A DNA stretch of 64,000 bases, taken from Ophiura sarsii. Its lineage: Eukaryota > Echinodermata > Ophiuroidea > Amphilepidida > Ophiuridae. Location of the stretch: the NCBI GenBank assembly GCA_035610835.1, contig CM069452.1:10373109-10437108 (forward strand). Direction: 5' to 3'. The notes under the pieces were generated by a model. That model ran no database searches and was not told where the DNA came from. It saw only the letters and a program-made list of their open reading frames with translations. This document shows, one piece after another, positions 22,290-34,046 of the stretch (its first letter is position 1; each line of letters opens with the position of its first letter). Made by a program: the position numbers and the translations under genes.

Positions 22290-23758
22290 AAAAGCCAATA
22301 TTTTCGCGCACTTCGATATCATAGACAATTGGGTTTTTTCGCGGGCGACCTTCTGGATGCACTGCATGAATGTTAAAAACAATAATTTTGTGTGTTATAA
22401 TTTTCGCCGAAAAATACTTTATAAAACCACCACGAAAATTTCAGCTTTATATACAGTATTATGTGAAACCCCCTCAATCCTCAATAAAATTGAAAGCAGA
22501 TTTTCTTGCAGATTTACATTTTGGATCATAAATCGTAATACATTCCAAGTTACAGGGCGATACAACTCTTAATTACTTCAAAATCATGGTTTTAGAGTGA
22601 AAATAAGGGGTCACACTACTAAATAGAGCTCCATAGGGATATATATTGTACAAAAAACGCTGATATGAAACTCTGTATAAGACCACTAAATTACAAAATT
22701 TGACCTTGTTGAGTGATTTTTTCTGAAAGATGTTCACATTTTCTCACCAAAAAGGGGAAAAAATAGATAGGTGAACTTGCTCGGTTTTTTCAAAATACGC
22801 CCACGGAGTTGACTACCTCTCTGATAAGCTTGGAAATGCTGCCGTAATCGTCGATGTTTCCAGTGAAAAACACAAATTTGAAAGATCTCTCAAAATGTAT
22901 CTAGATGATATTCACAGTTTATTTTAGTCAGGGTGCATGTAGGTGATGTCCCATTAATCATAATTAATCAAAAATCATTTTTTTAAAACTTGAACACCGC
23001 CCTTAAGGGTAGGGGATACCCGATTTAGTGTAGTGCACCCTTAAACTGTCGAAGTCTGCACCGACAACTTATTTTTACTCTAAATTCTCTCTAAAACCAT
23101 GATTTTGAGGTAATTAGGAATTGTATTTATGTGTGTTTGTTTAGTTACAAGGTCGGTCCGTACGGACACACGCTTGGGTCCTGACGGGACCAGACTCGAG
23201 CAAAATTCTCAGGCCATGATTTAAAGCCTGTATAAGCATGATGGCTAAATGAAATGATAGTAAGAACAGATGTTATACTAAAAAAATCTTTTGTCTCAAA
23301 GCTCTTTTTTTAAGGGTTTTTTTAAAAATAAAATATTGAAATCATTGTAAAGTGGTCACCTTTTTAGTATTTAAAATGATGTGATGAATGAAAATCTGAA
23401 AAATCTGTGAAATTTTGAGATTAAAAAAAAAAAAAAAGATGCGGGAGCTTTGAGACAATTTTTTTTTAATAGCCTTATCCAATATTGTCCTTTAGGTCCC
23501 AAGCATGTATGATCAAGTAAACAGATACAAATCAGAACAAACCATTATACAATTATACCTAATACCTACCATTTTGGTCAAAAACCTCAATACCAGTCCG
23601 AGGATTTGATTTTGCACAATCATGATCAGGCCGGCTAAACTGCATCCATATACAATTCCCTGTATGCATTTTCAGCAACCTGTATTATTTAAATACAAAA
23701 GAGTACATAATTATTTTTTATACACTGGACCAAAAACACCATAAATTACAAAACAGTA
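22290..23758. other. Non-coding AT-rich region
   Basis: Contains a 16-nt A run near 23424 and several T runs. There is no gene, tandem array or paired termini that I could establish. Short open frames show no domain. Confidence 0.45.
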
Positions 23759-24001
23759 TACTGCCCCAGTGGCGTAACAGCTGAGGGGCAGGGGGCACAG
23801 TGCCCCCACCCTGAAGGTGCTCAGCAGGAAATTCAAACCTACCCACCAGGACAAATGGGGGGAAGGGAAAAGAGGAAAAGGGGGAAAGGGAAAGAAAAGA
23901 GAGAGAGAAAGGAAAAAGGAAGGAAAAAGAAAAAGGTAAAGGAGGAAAAAAGGGGAAAGAAAGAAAAGAAGGGAAAGAAAGAAAAACGAAAATTTCGCAG
24001 T

Positions 24002-24050
24002 TACAAAAAGCACAACAGTCAACAAATTGTTGACTGTTGTGCTGTTTGTA
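24002..24050. repeat. Cruciform-capable hairpin inside the hAT-type element
   Basis: The 17-bp arms AGCACAACAGTCAACAA (24009-24025) and its complement (24027-24043) are separated by one base. With one mismatch they extend to 24 bp, and after a one-base bulge they continue into TTTCGCAG/CTGCAAAA. Confidence 0.9.
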
Positions 24051-24060
24051 CTGCAAAATT

Positions 24061-24145
24061 GTGTGACCGTGCCAAATTTTGGTGACCATGCGAAATTTGT
24101 GACCTTGCGTAATTTTGTGACCGTGCGAAATTTTGTGACCGTGCA
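24061..24145. repeat. Short tandem repeat GTGACCGTGCGAAATTTT
   Basis: About five degenerate 16-19-bp units (GTGACC + TGCGAAATTTT) lie just downstream of the hairpin inside the hAT-type element. Sub-terminal repeats of this kind are common transposase-binding candidates in hAT elements; that role is inferred. Confidence 0.8.
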
Positions 24146-24317
24146 CATTTTTTGGACCCTACCCCTACCCCCCCCCCCCCCCCCCCCACTTCACGAGGTG
24201 ACTGACTGGGAAAAAATTTGGGGCAACCTTTTACAAAAAAAATCCGGGACGGAATTATTCTAACCAGGAATTTTGTTGGCTATGCCCCCCTAACAACCAA
24301 CCTCTGTTACGCCCCTG

Positions 24318-25319
24318 TACTGCCCCAAGTATGTAGGATGGGGCCAGAATTTCTATGCCCATGCCCTTATAAGCACACACCCTCGTGCTTTTGTCAACAA
24401 ACAATCCTTTATAAGCGCCCACCTTTTCAATTACTGTAGCACTGTACAACAATATTTTTCGCAATGGCGGCCCACCTTTTCAATTACTGTAGCACTGTGC
24501 AACAATATTTTTCGCCACGCCGTCCTTCAGTAAAGCAGTACCAGTAAGCCTGGTTCCATCACTGCCGCCCGCTCTCCCCAATGCGAGCCACCATTTTTGG
24601 TTGTTTTTATTCATGGCTTAAATACAACGTTGTGCATGCTCAAAACTACTGGGAATAAAGGAAGATTTCGGAAGGGCACTTGAAGCTTGTCGGAACATTA
24701 AGGTCATGTAATGTGGCCATAGTGAGACCACTGCGACGCTGGAATGTTGATTTTCCCCCCACATTTTAAACAGTTTAGTTCACTTTTCGATCGCACATGC
24801 TTTTCCGCTAAGTGCAACCTTGCTGAATTTGACAGTGTTTACGATAAATGTGTTTAAAAAGGTACCGTATTATCCCTATTAAGCGCCCATGCCCTTATAA
24901 GCGCCCACCCAAATTTTTCCCAATGACTACCAAAAATAATCCCTTATAAGCGCCCATCTTTTCAATTACCCACCGTGTATGCATTAACATATATTTTGGA
25001 GTAATTCTGTTATACCATTCACAATACCATTCACAGGGGTATTCATATTGCGTGATTTTTAAGAACGACGCATACTAACTGATGTTGGTGTGAAGGGTAT
25101 AACAGAATTATGCCAATATTTCAGCGATAAGTAACAGTAATGTTTATAAGCTGGTGCAAGCCGCCATCTTTGTTTTTTATTCATGGCTTAAATACAACAT
25201 CGCGCCTGCTCAAAAATACCGAGAATAAACAAAGTTTTTGGAAGAGCACTTGAAGCTTGTCGTAACATTGACGACGACGCAATGTCAATTTTTTTTCGAC
25301 ATTACAGTTTACAACTTAC
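24318..25319. mobile_element. Degraded DNA-transposon-like sequence with TTATAAGCGCCCA repeats
   Basis: CCCTTATAAGCGCCCACC and close variants occur near 24364-24424, 24892-24908 and 24943-24960. TTTTCAATTACTGTAGCACT is repeated at about 24424 and 24479. A TTTTTATTCATGGCTTAAAT segment is repeated at about 24605 and 25176. This looks like duplicated terminal regions of a DNA transposon next to the broken coding fragment downstream. I could not define its ends. Confidence 0.4.
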
Positions 25320-25742
25320 CTCCCATTGCATACATTTATGGAATGGATTTAAACACCATTTATGGTGTTTCAGGCAGCATGTCTGATTGCCATAAAATGC
25401 ATCCAGACCACAATACTGGCACTTGGTATGGTTTTTGTTCAGTTTTATCTGTGCATGGCATGCAGCACAATAGGACCCTGGAAGGTAAAATGAACTGCCA
25501 GTAATTTGTCTCTGAGTGATGCCCATTCATTGTCATTGCATGGTGTGTGTTCCGACGCAGTGGGATATTGTCCAGGTAGTTGTTCTTCTTCCTCTATAAC
25601 AGGTAGCTGATGGTCAGGTAGCGGCACGGGAACAGGAAGCTGCTCTGATAGATCTACACTTCGAAGTGGTATCAACAAGGCCATTGGCTTGCACTGTTCT
25701 TATTGAAAAGCGCGGGAGTTTTGGTCGCCTTGACATTATTGC
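25320..25742 (-). pseudogene. Cys/His-rich exon fragment, possibly transposase C-terminus
   Basis: On the minus strand an acceptor-like TTGTCTACAG ends at 25743 and a consensus donor (GGGAG|GTAAGT) follows 25320. Within this, one frame gives an acidic, proline-rich stretch (LPVPVPLPDHQLPVIEEEEQ). Another frame gives a Cys/His cluster with CxxC (CAAC), CxxC (CQYC), then CC and HH spaced like a zinc-binding domain. The two frames overlap around 25450-25530, so a frameshift appears to separate them. piggyBac transposases and their domesticated relatives end in such a Cys/His domain, and this is my best guess; a host zinc-finger exon is the alternative. Confidence 0.35.
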
Positions 25743-27124
25743 CTGTAGACAAGAATCATGAAAACAAGCAGTTATTACGAAAGATTGATACACCCCTAAC
25801 TAAACAACACACAAATTGTTGTGTCCACCTATACAAAGAAATATAGACTTGTTGTACAGCAGAATCAACAAAAGGATAATTAAAACATGACATCAAAATG
25901 TATCTGTGTCATGAATATTAAATTTGCTTTGCCTTAACTCATTAAAAGGTCTCTACATTATGTAATACATAAAGTCCCAACCTGAAACAGGGTAAGAAAT
26001 TTATAAGTTGTAATGATCAATTCATGAAGAAAAAAAGTATAAATAAATTAATTATCCCTAAGGACAACAAAAATAAATGGTTGTGTTGCCATCAGCGACC
26101 AACCCTTAAATTGTATAAACTACATGTAGGGTCACATTTTCTTTTTTCTTTCAACTTTTTTTTAAATTATTATTATTTTTTTAAATTTAAATTTGATCTT
26201 TAAATTAATGTCTAAATGTTACTATTTCTTGCGTGAAATGAATTTAAAGTAAGCTTAAATAAATGGTTTTAGACTATTATCACACTAGAAACATTAGTTA
26301 AATTGACTTAGGGCCTACATGTACACCAATTTTGTCTCAATTTATGCATAAACCATTTATTTTTAGCCAAGAAAAAAAAAATTCTGACTGACCGACCCAA
26401 CTTTAATTTTTTAGCATTTTGAGGGCAACACACAACTGGGTTTTTAGGCCTAATTTGGCAATGAATTTTGCCATGTATTTTTAGGCATTATGGATTCTTG
26501 GATACCTTCATACTAAGACAAAAAAGTGATATTGATGGGTTGATGGATCTTGCTGGCTTCTGTTAAAAATGACACTTTTGTTATTTTGTTATGTTTAATA
26601 TTAAATGTTATTCTATACCCAATTCTATTGATTTTGGTGTCAAATTGTGTTATTTTGAAATCAATATTTGTAAGAAATGGATGGGTTTTTTTAATATATA
26701 TTAAAGTGTGAGGGCGCTTTCTTTAGCCATACACCTACTCGATATAATCTTTCATTTTTTTTTCTTTAGCTAATCAGCTCAAAGACGGCATTCACAAAAG
26801 TTTATTCTGAAAATCTGAGCTCATAATTAACACCTTTTCGTTTTGACTGTGACCCATTTATTTTAGTATTTTCATGCTCAGGGTATGAACAGGGCTGTCA
26901 ACTTTTGGGATTTGCTGGGAGGGAGCAAGGCATAAGATAAGCAGGCGCTGGGCGATTTTTACCCCTTGGTCCTTTTGCCATAGCGCCTGGTAATGCTGAA
27001 AAACCGAGCGCTGATATTTTGTCCAAACCAGCGCCCGTTGACGATTGCGAAGCTTGCCCAAGACTATCTAAAGTGACGGGAAAGTTCTTTTATAGCGCAA
27101 ATTCCATCCAAAATGGCCGCCATA
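25743..27124. other. AT-rich non-coding region
   Basis: Contains T-rich and A-rich runs (about 26140-26200) and nothing periodic. At 26930-27050 GCGCTGG/CAGCGCCC words occur in both orientations, possibly an old element edge. No gene is supported. Confidence 0.45.
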
Positions 27125-27712
27125 CAGGGGCCCAAAAATTCAAATGACTTTAATTAAGCTAAAAAGCACACCAAATTTTTCGGCTGAGCACAAGGATTCC
27201 GAAAAAGTATGTTTGGTTAACGAGTTATGGGGTAAAACGTAAAAAGGTCGTTGACCTTTGCATATGGGGTCAAAATTTAAACTTGCTCGGATTTTGAAAA
27301 ACAATATCTCAAATTGTTCGTCTGATTGCAAGGATTCCAGAAATGATAGCTTTTACCACCTAGAGTGTCTGTTGTACCTTATAAAGGGGTCAAAAGGTCA
27401 GATTCTATATAGGGCAGTGTACCTTGACCTTTTGACCTGCACAAAATATTCCCGGTGGTAAAAAAACACCTATTTCTGGAATCCTTGTGATCATACGAAC
27501 AATATGAGATATTGTTTTTCCAAATCGGAGCAAGTTTAAATTTTGACCCCATATATGCAAAGGTCAACGACCTTTTTACGTTTTACCCGATAACTTGTTA
27601 ACCAAACATTGGAAGTAGGGCAAACTATACTTTTTCGGAATCCTTGTGCTCAGCCGAACAATTTGGTGTGCTTTTCAGCTTAATTAAAGTCATTTAAAAT
27701 TTTGGGCCCCTG
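27125..27712. mobile_element. Near-complete palindromic MITE, 588 bp, TA target site
   Basis: The left end CAGGGGCCCAAAAATT follows TA (27123-27124) and the right end AATTTTGGGCCCCTG precedes TA (27713-27714). Inverted similarity runs almost to the centre (about 27418), with arms of nearly 290 bp: GTCAAAATTTAAACTTGCTC near 27270 faces GAGCAAGTTTAAATTTTGAC near 27528, and GGATTCCAGAAATGATAG near 27331 faces the complement near 27470. Opposite-strand frames of about 62-67 codons are mirror images through the palindrome and are not genes. TA sites and CAGGGG ends fit a Tc1/mariner-type fold-back element. Confidence 0.85.
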
Positions 27713-27752
27713 TATGGCCAATTCACTATATTGTAGGGAGTTGATATTATAT

Positions 27753-27852
27753 NNNNNNNNNNNNNNNNNNNNNNNNNNNNNNNNNNNNNNNNNNNNNNNN
27801 NNNNNNNNNNNNNNNNNNNNNNNNNNNNNNNNNNNNNNNNNNNNNNNNNNNN
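27753..27852. other. 100-base assembly gap (N)
   Basis: Exactly 100 N characters, the usual placeholder for a gap of unknown length. It lies 40 bp beyond the 588-bp palindrome, where read assembly probably failed. Continuity across this point is not proven. Confidence 1.
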
Positions 27853-28076
27853 TATTGACTAGTATTAGAGTGTATTTTCAATTTGCTATACAGAGTATCA
27901 CAGTATTTAAACTATCGCTAACATCAATTATATACATGTTAATCGTATAATTATCAACATAGGGTAATCACACAAGATCCGTGTTGATCTCCTGCCTCGG
28001 GTATGTCTAGTTCTAAATTCGTTTAAATATCAGGTCGTGTGAAAGAATACGTCATGCTTTTATCCATGGTAAATGA

Positions 28077-28820
28077 GATACCTCTGACACGGGAACGTAA
28101 AAAAGACGAACGTAAAAATACAAACCTTTAAAGAAGAGCTGTTATATTTTAGACATAAAATGAACCGTTTGTAGTAGTGAAATAAAGCGAAACTTAGATG
28201 ACCGGTAATTAAGACTAAGGACTGCTTTTGCTACTTGCTTTTAATTCGACTAGTCAGGTTTACTGTATACTGCACTAACAATAACAACGAATCCCGTAGT
28301 TTCTTCTTACAAGATCTATGCAACTTTAAATGTAGTGTATTTCAATACTAATGAACATCCGAGTTCTGGGTATAATTAACTCTGTTGGCGAACATTGTGC
28401 GTTAGGCTTTCATCACATGCACAGGATAGGACTTATCTAAACAAAATTAATCACGATGATCGCCTACAGTTAAACCTTGGTGTGTGAGAAGGACACTAAG
28501 CTAAATGAAAGTAAATAAAAATACCCGCGCTAATACCCACACATTTATTAGACATCTCAAATAGTCACGACCACCTTCAAGATTGCTTTATCGAACCTGC
28601 TTACCGATTAAAAGAGTTCCTGACTAAAACATGAGTTAATCGGCCGAGTGCACCAAACTGGCGTAACTTACGAGCGATGGAAGCGTCCTCGCTAGTACGT
28701 ATGCCCTAACTACAGCATAAATAAAATCGTCCCTTCAAACTTTTTTACGTTCCCGTGTCAGAGGTATCACTTCAAAAAAAGTCCCTTCAAACTTTTTTAC
28801 GTTCCCGTGTCAGAGGTATC
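28077..28820. mobile_element. TIR element with duplicated right terminus
   Basis: A 29-bp sequence starting GATACCTCTGACACGGGAAC at 28077-28105 is found inverted at 28740-28768, and again at 28792-28820 because a 52-bp segment holding the right terminus is tandemly duplicated. The interior (about 630 bp) is non-coding. I could not identify a target duplication or assign a superfamily. Confidence 0.6.
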
Positions 28821-29168
28821 ACTTCAAAAACAAGTTGTCGCAAGCAATCAGAGGAATCAGTCCAGCGTAACACAGTGATTGCAGATTACGATAAAGATTG
28901 TATAAACATGTTTAACAACTCAGATATTGCAATGCGCTCCCCATTGATTGGAAATTAGTACAGACTCCTGATGACAATGCCACGACTCCTGACAACAACG
29001 GAGAAGACGTTTGTTTTAATTCAGTCTCTATTGATACTTGTACAAACAACATTTTAGAAAAGCCATGATAAACAATTTGTGTGTTCCTCCTCTGTGCAGG
29101 CGCGGATACAGGGGCACGACGGGCCCCCCCCCCCCCCCTCTACCAAAAAAAAAGAGAGGAAGAAGCTA

Positions 29169-29280
<112 letters not shown>

Positions 29281-29289
29281 AGGGGGGCA

Positions 29290-29757
29290 CTTCACCCCTC
29301 AGACTCACCCTGTTCGAGCTTTTAAATCATCTATACTTAAATCAAAATTATATCAGTATAATATGCTCAACTTCTTCCGTGCATTGATAAAAAACAAAAT
29401 ATTTATTGGAAATGAAGAGGTGGCTTTTCGATAAAATGTTGGTCAAAAGTATACACCAGATCGTACCAAATGAGTTCGAAAGTTGAAAATTTTTCTCTAC
29501 TTCTGAGGGCACGTCCCCCCTCAGACTCCCCCTGTTTGAGCTTTCAAATCATCTATACTTAAATCAAAAATATATTGGTATATAATATGCTCAACTTCTT
29601 TCATGCATTGATAAAAATAAAAAAATATTTATTGGAAATGAAGAGGTGGCTTTTTGATAAAATGTTGGTCAAAAGTATACACCAGATCGCACCAAATGAG
29701 TTCGAAAAAAATGCTACTTCTGAGGGGGCCACATCCCCCCTCAGACACCCCCCTGTC
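29290..29757. repeat. Two tandem ~225-bp units plus partial third
   Basis: CCCCTCAGACTCCCCCTGTT, ATCATCTATACTTAAATCAA, TATGCTCAACTTCTT, GGAAATGAAGAGGTGGC and GTCAAAAGTATACACCAGAT occur in both units (about 29295-29518 and 29519-29740). A third CCCCTCAGAC start lies at about 29738. Divergence between units is modest. Confidence 0.85.
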
Positions 29758-29839
29758 AGAGCATAGCTCGGAGGGCGGTGCTCGGAGGGCGGTTCATTTT
29801 TTGGGCCCCCCCCCTAAAATTTTCCTGGATCCGCCAAAC

Positions 29840-31742
29840 TTCTGGTCACTGAGGTTCCCCGATCAGCCAATTACTTTTTTAATGGGACCAACATTTGGCT
29901 CGCCACTCCACTGCACAGTGCAACGAAGCGAGGTTGATCTCATTAAATGTGAAAATCCTTCACAACATTTGTCCCACCAAAGTACTTTTATGTAAGATAG
30001 GTAAAGTAGATAATAATAATATTTGACACAAATGCAATGTAGTCAAGTCATTTCGCGTTAACTGTCTACATGTTTTGTATTAACCACTGAAATTGTTATA
30101 TTCAACTATTAACAATAATATTTTTGACGATAATGATTAAAAAATGTATTAACTACATCATCGCCGTTGGGAAACTGTGCATAAGCAATCTTTGAAAAAG
30201 AACTCTAGTCTCCGTAGACTTATTTCAATGTAATAACTATGTCATGTATAGCAATTATGTCGTGATATTACATGGTTGTATGATATTTGACCTATAATTG
30301 ATCTTAAATATATTATAACTCAGTGTTTTTAATCGATTGTCACATTGTACACACTTTTTATTATTAATATTATCATTACCTACATTTTGTAAATATTGAT
30401 GTTATTGTATAATTATGTATAATTGAATAAAGAATTAATAGCAATGAATATAATAAAAAACGTTATGCTCCAACTTACTCTTTGCTCTGGTACAGATATA
30501 TAAGATTTAGCGTAAATTAACCGGTGTTTACTAGCCAAGTAGCTTACTCCGGTTTGGCGCTCTCACAATTATGACATACCTCTCACTTACTAGCGAGGTA
30601 GCGCTGTTCTTCAATTACTCGCCATTGGTGCACTCGGTTGATAGTTCGAGATAACCGTAACTGCGTCATTCATTAATTGCAATAAATAAACAATATCAAT
30701 GATTTGCTGTCAGTTAAGCTCCTCTTTCCATTAACACCAAGCCAGGTATCGATAATCCATATATGACGTCACTATGAAGTCATAATGACTCAACAGGTCC
30801 AACACTTACACCAGCGCCGTCATTTAACCAAAAATACCACCAAAAAAAGTGATGCTAAATACATTTGAACACCTGATTTTAATATTATGAAGTTGCTCAA
30901 ATAACCCCTTATGCCCTAACTTTGACAAGCTTCCCTACCCATACTATCTGAGACGCATACTATACCCGAGATCAGTGGTTTTGTCATTTAATTAACCGCA
31001 CAAAGTTGGTTGAAACCATTTTGCCAAACAAATCCGGTTTAAAATACCGTTAAAACATCATCTTCGCGGTGAGCTATTGCGTTGATACGCACCCACATAT
31101 ATACCTCTGTATTAATCCGCTGGCATAAAGATGGCTCGACAATGTAGAGCTGATTTAATTATAGATGCGTGTGTTCAAGAATATGTTTACACAACGGAAA
31201 GGCCACCTGTTTGTTGATACACTATGGATGCGGTTTTGTTCTGCTTATGTAGTAGAGATTTAAGTCTTGATATTGATGAAGACATCAAATGTTTCTGTTA
31301 AAACTTATATCCTTGTAGCATAATTATCTGGGGAAATATATAGAGAAACAGCGTGGAGTTCCTTGATCCAACAAATGATTCTGAGTAGCAATGCTTGCTA
31401 TTAATGTTAGCGCAGGTTAGCAACTCCCACACGGTACACTCATGTAGACAAAAAACCCGGATTCTCAAAACGTTCATTAATAATTAAACCTGATTTATGT
31501 GCTGTTGGACACTTGATGCCGATGTAAATGACAACGTTACTAGTACATTTTAAATTGAGCATTAGATGAAACCCCATTGTAAAGTCTTCTTTACAGAGAT
31601 ACCTAGTACATCCAGAGACTGATAGTGTTTACAGAAATCCAATTTCAGTAAACCAACATTAAGAAACGACTTTACTGTAATAAGTGAGTGGCTATTTTTA
31701 TCTCGGGCAAAACCGGGTCTTGATTTGAAATTTGCATCTCGT
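29840..31742. other. Unique non-coding region
   Basis: AT-rich, low-repeat sequence. I saw no tandem structure, RNA gene, splice-bounded frame or transposon termini that could be paired. The minus-strand frame at 31562-31756 has no recognised domain. Confidence 0.5.
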
Positions 31743-32225
31743 ATATGATACCACACCAGTAATTAATATTACGACATCAGCTTTTTCTCATAAGGTTTCA
31801 GCACTGTGGACCACTAATAATAAAATGTAATCAGGAAAGGTACTTATTGCTCCCATATGATTAAAGTTGTCATTGAATCCTAATTTAAGAACTACATGTA
31901 GTATCTAATACAACAGTGCAAAACAAAACAAAACGTTTTCGATGCATTTTCTAGATTTTGTAGGTAATTTTGATTGTAAATGTTCTGGCCACATATCTGT
32001 TGATTGAGGGCGATACAACAGCTCTCCAAATTCAAGGGCGAAATTCTCGGAACTTTCAGGGTCATCGCATATAATTTTTGTGATTAAATGATCAGAAATA
32101 TCATAAACTTTCAGGAAAATGTCAAATTGAAAAATCCAGCATCTTTATAAGCGAGGAAATTGGTTTGTGTTACCCCTTTTACATGTAATTCAATAGCCAA
32201 TTGAATTACTGGTGTGGTATCATAT
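31743..32225. repeat. 22-bp perfect inverted repeat ~440 bp apart
   Basis: ATATGATACCACACCAGTAA (31743-31762, match continues to 31764) is exactly inverted at 32204-32225. The enclosed DNA is non-coding. It may be a small TIR element, but no target duplication could be defined. Confidence 0.6.
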
Positions 32226-32430
32226 GGGCTCGTAGTACGCATGTGTGCGTTCTATAGCGAAATAAGCGCACACTTAGAGTGATTCGAGCTATGGTCAAGA
32301 ATATTTAAATCACTTTTAAAATGTTAAACTTTTTTTTACTTTCTCTTCAATTGTATACCTGTTTCAGATATCGACCCATAAATCATAGGGGGAAAGAGTA
32401 CTTTTGGTTCAAGCCAGTGAGTGGCCATAG

Positions 32431-32843
32431 TATAAACAAAACGTGTAAGTACGTCTAAGTTTACACGTATAACGTGTAAGGTTAAACGTCTAATATAACA
32501 TCTTACACGTCGAAGATGAGCAAATACAGTTAACAAAATTAATAAGGTTTATTCCGTAAATAGCATAAGCTTGTAAGATATCCAATATGGTTTTGTCCTT
32601 GTTTTTCCATCCTCCCACAACCTCCACTCCCCGGGTTTCTTTGATTAATACTTGTTTGCAAATATTCAATCCAAAGTGTCACAATTGTTAACGGAATAAA
32701 GCGAGAATGTTATCTTAGCCGTCTAAGATACATCTTAGACGTCTAACCTTACACGTTCTACGTGTAACCTTACACGTACTACGTGGTTCCTTACGCGTAC
32801 TACGTGTTACCATAGACGTATTATCTTACACGTTTTGTTTATA
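32431..32843. mobile_element. TIR element packed with ACGTGTAAG motifs, 413 bp
   Basis: The 19-bp perfect terminal inverted repeat TATAAACAAAACGTGTAAG occurs at 32431-32449 and, inverted, at 32825-32843. Just inside each end is a cluster of ACGTGTAAG, TTACACGT, ACGTCTAA and TAGACGT words in both orientations (32440-32520 and 32716-32835). The central ~190 bp lack them. Motifs pair into many small palindromes. The superfamily is unknown; sub-terminal motif arrays are typical transposase-binding regions. Confidence 0.65.
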
Positions 32844-34046
32844 TAGGATGTATCAACAAAATTAAGACTCTGTTTCATGACGGTGTAATTCTTATTATAA
32901 TCATTGGAGCATAACCAATTCGATATTGGGGTTCGTTGTCAGTGCCAATCATCAACTTCAGGTCGAAACCAAATTTACGTAATAATGATTAACTCGGCAT
33001 GTTTTTACTAACACCTGTGCAATTATACTGTTAACTTTGTTGTCAGCTCGATTAGCCTATCATATCTACTTATAGATGACTAATCATGACACGCTACAGG
33101 TTGGGTTATAGTCATATCTTATCGTGCGTTTCCAACTGATGTACCAACACGAACAGTCCTAAAGAGGACACTCTTCCCGTATAGGTTTTAGCATGGTGAC
33201 AAGTAATTGGACAAAAAGTGCACCCTTTCTTCTCAAACTTGAGTCTTATATTCTTACATTATCTCATCTATATAAATCTACACAATAACATCACTTTTCA
33301 GTGTTTAGGATAAATCTCTCCATCGTCGTTACCCTATATCTTTTTCAAATTGTTCAACAGATCAACAGTTTTTAACTGTGTTAACAAGATGTCCGTGCAA
33401 TACATGTCGGGCGTAACTTATTGTGATCAATTCATAATACAGAAATGAGGCTTTTAGGTAATCAGCGGAATTTGTTTTTCTAATTTTTTGACAACCTGTA
33501 TAATATAATCGGGCAATTTGAATGAATTGTTCCTTTCTACCAGGAAGGTATGTTTATAAACTTCAGTATTTATTGTGAACAAATACAACATTTAAATAGT
33601 TGTCTTAAATGGACACAGAATACATAGTTATTGACACATTTTGATCACCCTGTATTTTTGTTTGACAAATAATTAACCAGTTTGAATTATATTTGACTGG
33701 ACGGCCTTACTTTTGGCTTCTCAAACCCGGAGTTCAATTCTTATTTAAATACACTACGTATAAATAAACTACGAAGCATACAGTAAATTTCATTTCATTG
33801 TAATATTTCTTTTGCTACACCCTATATATTTCATAAGTCACCCAGTATACTGGAACAAAATTTGATATTTCTAAGCTTTGATATCTTAACTTTCTAACAA
33901 TGTATTCTTTTACACACTTGGTTATCTTGTTAACAATTAGATTTATTGACTTGAACTTGGTATCGCTAAAAAGACCAGGTCAATAGGTTGTGTGAAATAT
34001 GCTATTAGAAACTGCATTGAAACCAATACATTGAGTGGTGCACTGC
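32844..34046. other. Unique flank left of the duplicated segment
   Basis: AT-rich DNA. ATCACCCTGTATTTTTG near 33646 and ACAACCTGTATAATATAATC near 33491 resemble single Tc1/mariner-type ends without partners. No gene is seen. The last bases, GAGTGGTGCACTG, abut the left copy of the 1,951-bp duplicate. Confidence 0.5.

Larger units (their letters stand above)
23767..24317. mobile_element. Complete non-autonomous hAT-type element, 551 bp
   Basis: The left end CAGTGGCGTAAC (23767-23778) and right end GTTACGCCCCTG (24306-24317) are inverted repeats with one mismatch. Both sides carry the identical octamer TACTGCCC (23759-23766 and 24318-24325), an 8-bp target duplication typical of hAT. The interior is non-coding: a purine-only tract (about 23855-23985), a long hairpin (24002-24050), four or five tandem GTGACCGTGCGAAATTTT-like units (24061-24145) and a poly-C run. 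The long minus-strand frames over the purine tract are low-complexity artefacts. Confidence 0.9.

Noticed and set aside
23711..24148. Phe/Ser/Leu-rich minus-strand frames of 142-145 codons
   Set aside because: They read a purine-only tract inside a non-autonomous hAT-type element; low complexity and two overlapping frames.
27258..27567. Two similar small proteins on opposite strands
   Set aside because: Their similarity is caused by the 588-bp palindrome.
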